A DNA stretch of 57,168 nucleotides from Bacillus nakamurai (GTDB lineage: Bacteria > Bacillota > Bacilli > Bacillales > Bacillaceae): contig NZ_LSAZ01000018.1 of assembly GCF_001584325.1 (NCBI RefSeq), positions 1 to 57,168 of the forward strand, given 5' to 3'. Under the pieces are notes generated by a model, which was not told the DNA's origin, ran no database searches, and was given only the letters and a program-made list of their open reading frames with translations. Shown piece after piece: positions 1-10,489 of this stretch. Both the position numbers and the translations under genes were made by a program. Each line of letters starts with the position of its first letter. The stretch's first letter is position 1.

Positions 1-3000
1 CGGTGAACCGTTTTGTCCCGCGGCACGGGAAGGGATTTGCCTTTCCATGCGTCAAGATGGACTTGTTTTTCTGTTTCATTAATGAGTGAAAGCTGTGAAA
101 GCTGTGCATTCGGTTTTTCCGCTACGGAATCTAACAAGTGAAGCCAATAACGCTTCCATGTTTCTGCCGTTTCCGGTTTAAACAGCGCGGTGTTATATTC
201 AAGCACAAACGTTAAGCCGCCGTTTGTTTCGTCCGCCGTCAGCGTCAGATCAAACTTGGCCGTTTTTCTCTCAAACGGATGGTGTTTGAGCTCTATTCCT
301 TCCATCATCAAATCTTCCGCATTTGCGTTTTGCATCGAGAATACGGCATCAAACAATGGATTCCTGCTCGTATCGCGCTGCACTTCGACCTTTTGCAAAA
401 GGTCTTCAAGCGGATAATCCTGCGCATCAAACGCCCCTAAGGCGGTTTGTTTCACTTCATCAAGATAGTCCGTGAAGGCCTTGTCTGCTTCCGGATACGT
501 ACGCATCGCGAGTGTATTCACAAATACACCGATGACGCTTGCAAGATCGGCATGTGACCGCCCCGCAACCGGAGAACCGACAATGATATCGTGCTGGCCG
601 CTCAGTTTTGATAAAAATGCGCTGTACGAAGCCAGCAGCACCATGTACATGGTGGAATCCGTTTCTTTCGCCAGACTGCGGAGAGCCAAAGTCTGCCCCT
701 CAGTCAGAGAAAAGATCAGCCGGTCACCTTCGAAGGTTTGAACGGCAGGACGGCTGTAATCCGTCGGCAATGTCAATACCGGCAATTCGCCGGCAAGCTC
801 CTGCAGCCAATGTTCCTCCTGCTTGCGGTATTTCTCTGATTGGATAAACTCCCGCTGCCATACAGCGTAGTCTTTATATTGAATCCGAAGCGGCTCAAGC
901 GTTTCTCCGCCATACAGACGCGACAATTCATCTATCAGCACGCCGACCGAGGCGCCATCTGAAATAATATGATGCATATCAAACAGCATGAGGTGGTCAT
1001 CTTCAGCAATCTTAACCAATCCCATTCTGACAAGAGGGAGCTGGTCCAAGCGGAAAGGCCGGATAAAGCCGTGAATGATGCGTTCAGCATCCTCCTCAGA
1101 GGACTCATGATATTCAACATTCAAATCAGCTTCCGCCCATATCCGCTGAACCGTTTCTCCATCCTTGATTTCAAAGGTTGTTCTGAATGCTTCATGGCGA
1201 TCCGTCAGCTGTTTCATGACAGCATTCAGCTTTTCAGCATCGAGCTTTCCTTTCAAGCGCAGCACGGACGGCATGTTATAGCTTGTTTCAGCGCCTTCCA
1301 GCTGCTGAAGCACAAACATTCTCTTTTGCGGAGAGGAAACCGGATATGTTTCCTGCACTGCCGCCGGTGTAATGCTTTTAGCCGCCTGCTGATCAGCGCC
1401 GGCAATAAGCTGTGCCAATCCGGCCACCGTCGGCGAAGTGAAAAGCTCCTTTAATGTAAGCTGTACGCCGAACGCCTGATGAATCAAAGCGAGAAGCTTC
1501 ATTCCTGCTAAAGAATGGCCTCCGATTTCAAAGAACTGGTCATTGATGCCAACCTGCTCCGTTTGCAGCACCTCAGCCCAGATATCAGCCAGTTTCTGTT
1601 CTGTTTCATTGCGCGGAGCCTTATATGACACGGCGTTCGCTGCGGTCACGTCAGGAAGCGGCAGTGCCCGGCGGTCGATTTTTCCGTTTCCTGTAAGCGG
1701 CAGCTCATCCATTTGGATAAAGACGGCCGGAATCATATACGCCGGCAAATCCTTCGCCGTATGCTCCCTCAGCTCCTGGGAAGAAATTTCTCCAAGGCCG
1801 ACAAAATAAGCACAAAGGAGCTTGTCACCCGCGCCTTGATCCACCGCGAGAACGACACTTTCTTGAACACGGTCATGGCTTTGCAGCTGATGCTCGATTT
1901 CTCCAAGTTCAATCCGCTGTCCGCGAATTTTCACTTGATGGTCGATACGGCCTATAAATTCGATATCGCCATTCGGAAGCCATCTGGCCAAGTCTCCTGT
2001 TTTATACATGCGCTCACCGTCTTTGAACGGATGAGGCACAAACTTTTCTTCCGTCAGCTCAGGACGGTTGAAGTAACCTTGCACAAGCCCCTCTCCGCTG
2101 ACGCACATCTCACCTGCGACTCCTGCCGGCTGAACGCGTCCGTCCGGATTCAGGATGAAGACTTCCGTGTTGCTGACCGGTTTTCCGATCGGAATGGAAA
2201 GCGTGTCCTCTTCAATGACATCCACCGGATGATATGTCGCAAACACCGTGCTTTCTGACGGTCCGTACATATGAAGCAGTTTGCCTTTGCCGACTGTTGA
2301 AAGCGCCTTTTTGACATGCTCAACCGAGGCCCGTTCTCCTCCGAACATGATTTTCCGGAGTGTTGACAGGCAGGAAGTTTCCACATCCACAAGCAGATGG
2401 AACAGCGCCGTCGTAATCATGAGAATGCTGACATTTTCCCGTTTGATCACATGAGATAAGCGGGACATGTCCAGCACGGTTTCTTTCGGAACGATTACAA
2501 GCTTTGCGCCGTTTAAAAGAGAACCGAACAAATCAAACATAAAAGCGTCAAACACATAATTGGAAAGCCCGAGCACCGTGTCTTCTTCAGAAACGGTCAA
2601 ATAGTTCGTATCTTTCACCGTCCGCAAGATGTTGGCATGTGTGACAATGTTCCCTTTCGGCGTCCCCGTCGTACCGGATGTATAAGTGAGATTGGCAATC
2701 GTTTTTGAGTCAAACGGCAATGCGAGATTATGAGATTCCTTGTCATAGCTCGCCTCATCGTCAGCAAGCACAACCACTCCTTGAAACTCGGCCTTTTCCG
2801 CGATCGGCTTTAAGCTATCCTGCGTCAGCAGCACATTCGCCCCGCTGTCACGGAAGAAATGCTGAATCCGCTGAACCGGATGTTCGGGATCAATCGGCAC
2901 ATAAGCGGAGCCCGCTTTTAATACAGCCATGATCGAAACAATCATGTCCGTTGACCGTTCACATAAAACAGCCGCCGTTTTTCCGCCGCCTCCGACAGAA

Positions 3001-6000
3001 AGAATATGCCGTGCAAGCCTGTTGGCCCGCTCGTTCAGCTCCTGATACGTCAGCTCTTCTCTTTCAAACTGAAGCGCTGTACGGTTTGGCGTCTTTTCAG
3101 CCTGCTCCTCAAAAATCTGTACGATTGTTTTATCTTTCGGATAAGCCGTTCGTTTTGGATTGAATTGCTGTAATTGATCCATTGCCTCCTGTTCAGAAAG
3201 CAGATCATAGTCGCTGATCTTCGCTTCCGGCGCAGCGGCTGCGCTTTCCAGCAGGTAAACATAATGCGCCAGCATACGGTCTGCGGTCGACTGTTTATAA
3301 AGCTTCGTGCAATAATCCAGATCGAGCATCATGCCGTCCGCCGATTCCCGCGCCTGCATCGTCAAATCAAATTTGGCGATGTTGAAATTTGTTTCATGAA
3401 CGGATAGCGTAAGATCACCGATTTCCGGAATGCCGTCCGCTGCATTTTGCAGACTGAACATTGTATCGAATATCGGATGCCTGCTCATATCCCGGGGAAC
3501 ATTCAGCTCCTCGGTCAGCCATTCAAACGGGTAATCCTGATGAGAAAATGCGTTCAGCACCTGCCGCCGTACATGCCCCAACAGGCTGATAAAGGATTGA
3601 TCCTGCTTGACCGAGCTTCGCAGCGCAAGCGTGTTGACAAACATGCCGACAAGCCCCTCGGTGTCAGAATGATTTCTCCCCGCTGACGGCGTGCCCACGA
3701 TAATATCTTCCTGTCCAGAATATTTAGAAAGCAGTGCATAGTATGCAGACAAGAGCACCATATAAAGAGTCGCTCCGTTTTTCTCGGCTATCTTATGCAG
3801 CCGTTCTTGAAGCGCTTTGCTCAGCTTGACAGATACACGGTCGCCCTCAAAGCTCTGCACCTGCGGTCTCGGATAGTCAGGGAGCAGCTGAAGCACAGGC
3901 AATTCACCCGCAAAGACATCCTTCCAATATGCCCGCTCCTTCTGGTAGCCTTCTTCGGCTCGTTCTGTTTGCCATACGGCATAATCCTTATATTGAATGC
4001 GCAATTCAGGAAGCTGTACCCCGCTGTAAATGACGGCCAGCTCCTTCAGCATGATGGCGATGGACACCCCGTCAGAAATGAGGTGATGCATATCAAACAT
4101 CAGCATATGGCGGCGTTCGTCGAACTTTTTCAAACCGATTCTGAACAGCGGCGCTTTTGACAAATCAAAACGGCGCACAAAATCCTTCATGACCTGTTCA
4201 TTCGGTCTGCCGTCTGCCTCTATCATTTGAATGTGAAACGGAACATGCTCATGAATCACTTGCCGCGGCGTGCCGTCCTCTAATCGAAATGACGTTCTCA
4301 GCGCTTCATGCCTTCCGATTAAGACAGAAAAGGCATGTTCCAGCTTCTCAATATTTAATGGCCCTTCAACAATAGCGGCAGCAGGCATGTTATAGCCGAC
4401 GCCCGCATCCTCAAACTGGCTGGCGATATACGTCCGCTGCTGGGCGAGCGAAAGCGGATAATGCGCTTGTTTTTCGGCAGGCTCAATCGTACGGAAGGCT
4501 GTTCCTTGTTTGCGGCTGGCCGCATAATCAGCCAGCGCGGCGATTGTCGGATGCTCGAACAAGTACTGCAGCGGGATCTCAACGCCCATTTGCTTATGAA
4601 TTTTCGTCAATAGTGTCATCGCTTTTAACGAATGTCCGCCTGATTCGAAGAAATGATCATAAATTCCCGCCTTGTCCATCCCGAGGACTTCCTGCCAGAT
4701 GGCAGCGAGCGTTTCCTCCGTTTCATTTCTCGGCGCGGTATACACTGACGAGCTGACGGCTTGCACATCAAGCGCAAACAGCTTGCTTCGGTCTGCCTTC
4801 CCGCTCGGCGTGAGCGGAATTTCTTCTACATTTGTAAAGTAAGCCGGCACCATGTAGTCAGGAAGGTGTTTTGACACATACTCCCTGTACTCGGCAGGCT
4901 GAAACTCTGTTCCATTCTCCTGCACGATATATGCGCATACGTCTAAATTCCCCTGCTGATCCGGTCTTGCCAGTACGACGGCTTCAGCCGCGCCCGGCGC
5001 TTTTCTGAGCACCGTTTCAATTTCTCCAAGCTCGATGCGGTATCCGCGGACTTTCACCTGATCATCTTCCCGGCCGATGTATTCCATCGCTCCATCAGGC
5101 AGCCAGCGCACCATATCACCGGTGCGGTACATGTTCCCGCTTCTTGTGAACGGGTCAAGCGAAAACTTCTCAGCGGTCACCTCCGGCATATTTAAATAAC
5201 CGCGCCCCACGCCGTCTCCGGCGATATAAAGCTCTCCGACCGTGCCGTCGGGCTGAAGCTGTTTATGTTTATCCAGTACATACAGCCTGGCATTTCCGAG
5301 CGCTTTTCCGATCGGAACGTACGCAGCTTGATTGCCGATTCCTTCATTTGGTAAGACAGGGTGCACAGACGCATCCACACACGTCTCCGTCGGCCCGTAT
5401 ACATTTGTCAGACGCGGTGCTGCGCCCGCTTCTTTAAAGAGCGTCATCAGCTGATCGGCGACGGCGGCAGACAAGCCTTCTCCCCCGATAAGCAGGTGGC
5501 GCAGTTCAATTCCGCTGACGTCCCCGGCCGCGGCGATCATTTGCAGATGGGCAGGCGTTCCGTCAGTGGCTTCAATCCGGTTTTCTCGGTAATAATCAAG
5601 CAGAGCCGAACCGTTTGTTACGATTGTTTTCGGCACGATATAAAGAGTCTGCCCCAAGAGAAGCGATGCAAAAATCTGTTTAACCGAAGCATCAAAATGG
5701 AACGGAGCCAAGAGCGCCATCCTTAACGTCTGTTCACCGCATTGATAAATCTCTTGCTGAAGAGACTGAACCAGATGGTGAACTTGGCGATGCTCAATCA
5801 TGACGCCTTTCGGCCGCCCCGTCGTACCGGATGTATAGATGATGTAAGCCAATCGGTCTGATTCTGAGTTTACGCCGACAGACGGCGTCTCATAGTGAAC
5901 CGCTTCATCAAAATCAATCAGCTCAGCTTCCGTTACCGGCGCTTTTACACCCGCTTCCGTCAGAACCGCTTTCGCTCCGCTGTCTTCCAAAATGTACTGA

Positions 6001-7646
6001 ATCCGCTCAGCCGGAAAGTCGGGATCTATCGGGACATAAGCGCCTCCGGCTTTCAAAATCCCCATAATCGCCGTAATCACCCGCTCCGAACGGCCGAGCA
6101 GCACCGCAACTGGAGAATCGGCTGATATACCATGCTGCAGAAGGCGTCCCGCAATGCGGCCGGACTGTTCATGTAATGTACTATAGGACAATGTGCGGCC
6201 TTCATATACAACCGCAGGTTTGCCGGCAAGAGCCTCCGCTTTCTCTTGAAAAAGAGCCGGTATCGACATCTCCTTGCGGTATGCCACCGGATTGCCGCCG
6301 GCCCGTTTCAGAAGACGCTCTTTTTCCGAATCAGGAATAAGAGCAAGCTCATCAATCGCGCGATCAGGAGAGAGAAGCGCATCTTCAAGCAATGTGATCA
6401 GGCGTTCAGAAACGGATGCAATCTCTTCTTCGGTGAATACGTCACTGCGATAGTCAAAGTCAATCGTCAGTTTTCCAGTGTCCCATCGTTCCTTCACATG
6501 AATCGAAATATCATTTGTCCCGCTCCCGCTGAAGATAGGATCAGTTAAAAATGAAAGATTCTCTTTTTTCTGCCACTGCATCACCTGGTACTCCAGAGAC
6601 ACGGTAAACAATTTGCTCAGCGTGCTTTTCGACTCGCGCAAATCGTTCACAAGCAAGTTATACGGATACTTTTGATGACGGAGAATTTTCATCAGGTCCT
6701 TCATCCGCCCTTTTACAAATTCCAAAAACGTTTGGCCTCCGTCGACGCTTGTCCGCACAGGCACCGTCGAAACAAACATCCCGAGCATCTGCTTCTCTTT
6801 CGCATTCGTCCGGTTTCCCATAAACGTGCCCGTAACGACATCATCCCTCCCGGTCACTCTGTACAGGTATGCGATAAGAGCTGACTGGAACAGCGAGAGG
6901 ACACTGACTTTATGGTCTTCGCAAAATGTCTGAATATGGGCGTATAGATCGTGAGGAATTTCTTGAGTAAACCTTTTCGCATCAAGGCCGGCGTCACCCC
7001 GGCTTCTTTTAAGGGACACAAGCTCCGGAATGGTATCAAACTGACCGTTCCAAAAATCACGGTCCTTCTTGAACCTTTTGGAATCAACATACTCCTGCTC
7101 TGACAGGACATGCTCGATAAAGGAATGTGATTCGCCTTTATCTTCACCTATGCCGCCGGTTAGTTCTAAATAAATATCAGTAATCGTATTTCCTAAAATC
7201 GTCATTGAAATCCCGTCTGAAATAATATGATGAACATTTGCATAGAACCAGACCTCGTTTTCACTAATCGTATACAAGGAAAAGCGGAATAAATCCTGAT
7301 CATATAACGGCAGAGGGCGGTTTGCCTCCTCACGCCCCCACTTTGACAGCTCGTCCGCTGATAAACCGGCTTGCCTGATATCCGTATGTTCAATAGACAA
7401 GGGATGGTATCCGCTCACATATTGAACAGGCTCCCCGTCCTCATCAAGACGAAGCTTGATTCTCATTGACTCATGCCGCCGGACAAATTCTTGAATGGCA
7501 CTCTCAACAAGCGCCGCATGAACCCCGTCCTCCGAGATCAGTTTTCCGAAACCGGCGAGATTTGAAATACTCGTATTCGGATAGAATTTCTCTGTATACC
7601 AAATACGTTTTTGAGCATTTGTTAAAGGATAAAAAGTTATTTCCAT
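1..7646 (-). CDS. srfAA: Surfactin synthetase subunit 1 (NRPS), 3' part cut by window edge
   Basis: Large non-ribosomal peptide synthetase that starts surfactin assembly; the first 2548 codons are present in one uninterrupted frame. The N-terminus MEITFYPLTNAQKRIWYTEK matches SrfAA as I remember it. Domains by motif: C1 with HHIISDG near residue 139 (the lipo-initiation condensation domain), A1 with YTSGTTGRPKG near 604, carrier T1 with GGHSLKA (phosphopantetheine Ser about 1006), C2 with HHLISDG near 1187, A2 with YTSGTTGTPKG near 1655, T2 with IGGHSLAG (Ser about 2045), C3 with HHIISDG near 2225, then the beginning of A3. By family knowledge A1 loads Glu and A2 and A3 load Leu; I did not derive specificity codes. 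The start ATG at 7646 follows a GGGAGG ribosome site. Transcription is leftward from the ComA-boxed promoter at about 7900-8020. The third module's end and comS lie outside the window. Confidence 0.95.
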   Translation of the reverse strand, partial: MEITFYPLTNAQKRIWYTEKFYPNTSISNLAGFGKLISEDGVHAALVESAIQEFVRRHESMRIKLRLDEDGEPVQYVSGYHPLSIEHTDIRQAGLSADELSKWGREEANRPLPLYDQDLFRFSLYTISENEVWFYANVHHIISDGISMTILGNTITDIYLELTGGIGEDKGESHSFIEHVLSEQEYVDSKRFKKDRDFWNGQFDTIPELVSLKRSRGDAGLDAKRFTQEIPHDLYAHIQTFCEDHKVSVLSLFQSALIAYLYRVTGRDDVVTGTFMGNRTNAKEKQMLGMFVSTVPVRTSVDGGQTFLEFVKGRMKDLMKILRHQKYPYNLLVNDLRESKSTLSKLFTVSLEYQVMQWQKKENLSFLTDPIFSGSGTNDISIHVKERWDTGKLTIDFDYRSDVFTEEEIASVSERLITLLEDALLSPDRAIDELALIPDSEKERLLKRAGGNPVAYRKEMSIPALFQEKAEALAGKPAVVYEGRTLSYSTLHEQSGRIAGRLLQHGISADSPVAVLLGRSERVITAIMGILKAGGAYVPIDPDFPAERIQYILEDSGAKAVLTEAGVKAPVTEAELIDFDEAVHYETPSVGVNSESDRLAYIIYTSGTTGRPKGVMIEHRQVHHLVQSLQQEIYQCGEQTLRMALLAPFHFDASVKQIFASLLLGQTLYIVPKTIVTNGSALLDYYRENRIEATDGTPAHLQMIAAAGDVSGIELRHLLIGGEGLSAAVADQLMTLFKEAGAAPRLTNVYGPTETCVDASVHPVLPNEGIGNQAAYVPIGKALGNARLYVLDKHKQLQPDGTVGELYIAGDGVGRGYLNMPEVTAEKFSLDPFTRSGNMYRTGDMVRWLPDGAMEYIGREDDQVKVRGYRIELGEIETVLRKAPGAAEAVVLARPDQQGNLDVCAYIVQENGTEFQPAEYREYVSKHLPDYMVPAYFTNVEEIPLTPSGKADRSKLFALDVQAVSSSVYTAPRNETEETLAAIWQEVLGMDKAGIYDHFFESGGHSLKAMTLLTKIHKQMGVEIPLQYLFEHPTIAALADYAASRKQGTAFRTIEPAEKQAHYPLSLAQQRTYIASQFEDAGVGYNMPAAAIVEGPLNIEKLEHAFSVLIGRHEALRTSFRLEDGTPRQVIHEHVPFHIQMIEADGRPNEQVMKDFVRRFDLSKAPLFRIGLKKFDERRHMLMFDMHHLISDGVSIAIMLKELAVIYSGVQLPELRIQYKDYAVWQTERAEEGYQKERAYWKDVFAGELPVLQLLPDYPRPQVQSFEGDRVSVKLSKALQERLHKIAEKNGATLYMVLLSAYYALLSKYSGQEDIIVGTPSAGRNHSDTEGLVGMFVNTLALRSSVKQDQSFISLLGHVRRQVLNAFSHQDYPFEWLTEELNVPRDMSRHPIFDTMFSLQNAADGIPEIGDLTLSVHETNFNIAKFDLTMQARESADGMMLDLDYCTKLYKQSTADRMLAHYVYLLESAAAAPEAKISDYDLLSEQEAMDQLQQFNPKRTAYPKDKTIVQIFEEQAEKTPNRTALQFEREELTYQELNERANRLARHILSVGGGGKTAAVLCERSTDMIVSIMAVLKAGSAYVPIDPEHPVQRIQHFFRDSGANVLLTQDSLKPIAEKAEFQGVVVLADDEASYDKESHNLALPFDSKTIANLTYTSGTTGTPKGNIVTHANILRTVKDTNYLTVSEEDTVLGLSNYVFDAFMFDLFGSLLNGAKLVIVPKETVLDMSRLSHVIKRENVSILMITTALFHLLVDVETSCLSTLRKIMFGGERASVEHVKKALSTVGKGKLLHMYGPSESTVFATYHPVDVIEEDTLSIPIGKPVSNTEVFILNPDGRVQPAGVAGEMCVSGEGLVQGYFNRPELTEEKFVPHPFKDGERMYKTGDLARWLPNGDIEFIGRIDHQVKIRGQRIELGEIEHQLQSHDRVQESVVLAVDQGAGDKLLCAYFVGLGEISSQELREHTAKDLPAYMIPAVFIQMDELPLTGNGKIDRRALPLPDVTAANAVSYKAPRNETEQKLADIWAEVLQTEQVGINDQFFEIGGHSLAGMKLLALIHQAFGVQLTLKELFTSPTVAGLAQLIAGADQQAAKSITPAAVQETYPVSSPQKRMFVLQQLEGAETSYNMPSVLRLKGKLDAEKLNAVMKQLTDRHEAFRTTFEIKDGETVQRIWAEADLNVEYHESSEEDAERIIHGFIRPFRLDQLPLVRMGLVKIAEDDHLMLFDMHHIISDGASVGVLIDELSRLYGGETLEPLRIQYKDYAVWQREFIQSEKYRKQEEHWLQELAGELPVLTLPTDYSRPAVQTFEGDRLIFSLTEGQTLALRSLAKETDSTMYMVLLASYSAFLSKLSGQHDIIVGSPVAGRSHADLASVIGVFVNTLAMRTYPEADKAFTDYLDEVKQTALGAFDAQDYPLEDLLQKVEVQRDTSRNPLFDAVFSMQNANAEDLMMEGIELKHHPFERKTAKFDLTLTADETNGGLTFVLEYNTALFKPETAETWKRYWLHLLDSVAEKPNAQLSQLSLINETEKQVHLDAWKGKSLPVPRDKTVH

Positions 7647-7960
7647 ATGTTTGCGCCTCCCTTTTTATGAATCAGTTGTCAATTCTCCCTTAGAAACAGC
7701 CTCCCACTATGTCTCTAACGCATTCTCAAGCCAAAAGAACCACTTCCGCAAAAAAGATCCCGGTCCAGTGTCCGCCAAAATGCCGCGTCCGCAGGCCTGC
7801 CAGTACGCATTCCGGTAAAAAAATATGAGAAATCAAGACAAAAGCCATTGATTGTAAGCATGAAAGGTTTACCTATTTCTTCATGTATTTCTATATATCT
7901 ACTTAGTTCACTTTATATGAAAAATTTGTTTTTATCACCGAAAAATGGGTGAAAAGTTTC

Positions 7961-7976
7961 ATGCGGCACACCGAAA
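7961..7976 (-). promoter_or_regulatory. ComA~P binding box, promoter-proximal
   Basis: ATGCGGCACACCGAAA (minus strand TTTCGGTGTGCCGCAT) is an imperfect version of the ComA dyad. It lies next to the -35 region of srfAA. The second, weaker box is also imperfect in B. subtilis, where cooperative binding to both is needed. Confidence 0.8.
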
Positions 7977-8003
7977 AAATTTCCGACAAAAACAGAGGGT
8001 TTT

Positions 8004-8019
8004 TTGCGGCATCCCGCAA
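8004..8019 (-). promoter_or_regulatory. ComA~P binding box, distal
   Basis: TTGCGGCATCCCGCAA is a perfect dyad (TTGCGG, 4-base spacer, CCGCAA) and the canonical ComA recognition element. It sits 43 bases from a second box, the same helical-face arrangement known for the B. subtilis srfA promoter. It implies control by the ComQXPA quorum-sensing system, whose genes are not in this window. Confidence 0.88.
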
Positions 8020-8244
8020 CATATTTCCAAAAATATTATTTACAAAAAAATAAAAATTTTTAAAACATAACTTTTTTCAGATGAATCTCCAGCTATTCCA
8101 CAACTCACAATCTTTACAAACTTTACTGATTGTCTGCATGATAGCGCAAGAACCGAAAAAGCACATACAGCCGTTCGCAATATGATCTCAAAAGACCGCA
8201 AAAAAGCCTGCTATGAAACAGAGCGCTTTAATAAGATTCCTTAA

Positions 8245-8530
8245 TCACTTTTTTATTTCCATATATGCTTTTCCCTGCTCATACATGGCGTCCAGAATCA
8301 GCAAAAACCTCACCCCTTGAACCGTTAAGGAATATTCCGCTTTTTCGGGGGGACGACCTATATACTTCCCTGTGAACAATCAGATCATGTTCCAGCTCCC
8401 TGAGCTGATTTACAAGAATTTTTTATGTTATATCCGGAATTAAAGCTTTTATTTCATTAAACCGCTTCATGCCTTCTTTCCCTAGATGCCGCATATCAGC
8501 ATCTTCCAATCCCCTTCCTCATCAACTTTT
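8245..8530 (-). pseudogene. hxlR: hxlR remnant (formaldehyde-responsive winged-helix activator)
   Basis: Minus-strand translation gives fragments of an HxlR-family winged-helix protein in order: a WKMLI piece near 8490-8510, [21 protein letters not shown], an in-frame TAA where the family has Gln, then KILVNQLRELEHDLIVHREVY, and after a one-base shift RPPEKAEYSLTVQG and ILDAMYEQGKAYMEIKK followed by TGA at 8245. At least two frameshifts and one stop are therefore present, and the N-terminal third is missing. In B. subtilis hxlR lies between hxlAB and srfAA; here its broken tail abuts tlpC. The identification rests on my memory of the HxlR sequence and on gene position. Confidence 0.8.
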
Positions 8531-8587
8531 TATAAAAAAAACCGATATAAAATAAGATGGCAAATTAATAAAGCAAGGGGAATTACG

Positions 8588-10282
8588 ATGAAAATCAGAT
8601 TGAAACTGGGAACCAAAATATTATGTATGGTTCTTTCCATCATACTGTTATTCGCAATAGCAGCAGGAATTGTTTTTTTCAAGGATATGACGGACGGGCT
8701 GAAAAAAATGGCCACCGAAAAAGCAAAGGGCGACCTTTCACTAAGCAGCCGCTATATAGACGATACAATCAAAGGCGATTGGGTCATTAAGCAAGATAAG
8801 CTTTACAAAGGGGACACGTTAATTAATCAAAATGAAGAACTCGTTGATTTGCTTGGTAAAGAAACAGGCGACACCGTTACCATTTTTCAGGGCAGCACCC
8901 GCGTCGCAACTAACGTCATGAAAGACGGACAAAGGGCTGTTGGTACAGACGCAGCTGCCGATGTCACCGAAACCGTACTCAAAAACGGAGAAACATTTTA
9001 CGGCGAAGCTGACGTTGCAGGGTCTTCCTATCAAACGGCATACCTGCCTTTAAAAGATAAAAACGGCACCATTATCGGAATGCTGTACACAGGCGCAAGC
9101 CAAAGTATATTAACATCGCTCACTAAATCTATCTTTACGCAGGTTTCTGCTGTTTTAGCTGCAGTTATTATATTGTCTGCTGTTTTGGTCACACTTTTCA
9201 CCAGAAGAATCAATAAACGTCTGAACCGTTTAAATCTCGCGTTTGAAAGCGCCGGAAACGGCGACATGACAAAAGATATATCAGATTCATCCAGCGATGA
9301 ATTGGCTGATCTGAGTGTCTCCTACAATAAAATGAGATTGAAGTTAAGCAGCACCATTCAAACCGTCCAGCGCTCGGCGGAACAGCTTGCCTCATCATCG
9401 GAGCAATTGTCGGCAGGCGCAGAAGAAACAAACCAGGCTTCAGAAAAAATTACGGAAGCCGTTCAGCAAATCGCAAACCGTTCTGATCAGCAAATGACTA
9501 GAATTTCAAGCAGTGAGGAGGCAATGGAGCAAACAGCGGGCGACATTCAGCAAATGTCAGTATATGCATCAGATATCGCTGACAAAGGGCATTATGCAGA
9601 GCAGAAAGCAAAAATGGGCGGTAAAGAGATGGCAAACGCTCAGCAGCAAATGAATACAATTCATCAATCCATCCAAAAAAGCGAAGAAATGCTTCAGCTC
9701 CTTGATGGCCGCTCGAAACAAATTGACCAAATTGTCTCGGCCATTACGCAGATTGCGGACCAAACAAACCTGCTTGCACTAAATGCATCTATTGAGGCGG
9801 CCAGAGCCGGAGAGCACGGAAAAGGCTTTGCGGTTGTCGCAGAAGAGGTCAGGAAGCTTGCGGAGGAATCTCAAAAATCAACCGGCCAAATTTCTGAAGT
9901 AATTGCAGAAATACAGTCTGATATGAAACAATCCTCGCTTTCTATTGAATCCGTAAAAACAGAAGCTGCGGAAGGAGTCAATATGATGCAGCGCATCGGA
10001 CTCGTTTTCAGTGACATCGTAAACGCCATGGAAGAGATCAGCTTTGGGGTCAACAGTCTTTCAGCTTCTGTACAAAATATCTCGGCAAGCGCACAGGAAA
10101 TAACGGCCTCCTTTACGGCTAATACAGCCGACATTAAAGAATCTAATTCGAATACGAAGCAAGCGGCTTCATTGGCCGAAGAACAATTTGCAGCTATGGA
10201 AGAAATCACGGCTGCATCAGATACTCTATCTCATCTTGCGGGTGAGCTTAACGCTATAATAAGTCAATTTAACATTCGGTAG
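8588..10282 (+). CDS. tlpC: Methyl-accepting chemotaxis protein TlpC
   Basis: Membrane chemoreceptor of 564 residues that signals to CheA/CheW. It has an N-terminal membrane segment (about 10-32), an extracytoplasmic single-Cache-like sensor region (about 35-185), a second membrane segment (about 190-212), a HAMP linker, and a long coiled-coil signalling domain with the conserved hairpin tip [21 protein letters not shown] chose ATG 8588 because AAGGGGAA lies just upstream; the reading frame is open back to 8486, but that part overlaps the hxlR remnant and has no ribosome site. In B. subtilis tlpC is a ComK-regulated neighbour of nucA/nin. The ligand is unknown. Confidence 0.92.
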   Translation: MKIRLKLGTKILCMVLSIILLFAIAAGIVFFKDMTDGLKKMATEKAKGDLSLSSRYIDDTIKGDWVIKQDKLYKGDTLINQNEELVDLLGKETGDTVTIFQGSTRVATNVMKDGQRAVGTDAAADVTETVLKNGETFYGEADVAGSSYQTAYLPLKDKNGTIIGMLYTGASQSILTSLTKSIFTQVSAVLAAVIILSAVLVTLFTRRINKRLNRLNLAFESAGNGDMTKDISDSSSDELADLSVSYNKMRLKLSSTIQTVQRSAEQLASSSEQLSAGAEETNQASEKITEAVQQIANRSDQQMTRISSSEEAMEQTAGDIQQMSVYASDIADKGHYAEQKAKMGGKEMANAQQQMNTIHQSIQKSEEMLQLLDGRSKQIDQIVSAITQIADQTNLLALNASIEAARAGEHGKGFAVVAEEVRKLAEESQKSTGQISEVIAEIQSDMKQSSLSIESVKTEAAEGVNMMQRIGLVFSDIVNAMEEISFGVNSLSASVQNISASAQEITASFTANTADIKESNSNTKQAASLAEEQFAAMEEITAASDTLSHLAGELNAIISQFNIR

Positions 10283-10396
10283 CAATCGGTACTGTCCGCA
10301 CACAGCCGCGGAAAAAATCATTTTCGAATCGGTTTTCACATAGAAAAAAATGATTTCCCCGGCCAGATTAGCAGATATCAAACGAATTTGCAGCCG

Positions 10397-10409
10397 AAAA
10401 ATATTTTTT
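10397..10409 (+). promoter_or_regulatory. Candidate ComK AT-box upstream of nucA
   Basis: AAAA-N5-TTTT (AAAA ATATT TTTT) is the half-element that ComK dimers recognise. A similar AAAA-N5-TTTT occurs at 10312-10324. The two are about 85 bases apart, wider than the usual ComK box spacing, so only the competence context makes the site plausible. Such AT-rich motifs also arise by chance. Confidence 0.35.
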
Positions 10410-10489
10410 CACTTCTTTACAGCCGGCCGATTCTGCTTTATTCTTGGACCAGCTATACAGCAATTGAAGATCGGAGGTGATTCTTTCTT

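Larger units (their letters stand above)
7647..8244 (-). promoter_or_regulatory. srfA promoter and long untranslated leader
   Basis: This stretch of about 600 bases has no gene. It holds the srfA control region read on the minus strand: two ComA boxes (7961-7976, 8004-8019), then a weak sigma-A-like element, GTGATA with ATAAAG about 16 bases downstream, at about 7915-7945, and a leader of roughly 260 bases before the srfAA ribosome site. The layout, with boxes just upstream of a poor -35, agrees with quorum-controlled srfA transcription in B. subtilis. The exact start point is inferred. Confidence 0.75.

Noticed and set aside
190..7693. Many plus-strand open frames of 60-160 codons opposite srfAA, the longest at 969-1454
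   Set aside because: They are antisense shadows of the intact NRPS frame, lack ribosome sites and show no recognisable protein features.
8486..8587. Longer N-terminus for TlpC (extra 34 residues)
   Set aside because: The extension translates the hxlR remnant and promoter region; ATG 8588 has the proper ribosome site and begins a normal receptor N-terminus.
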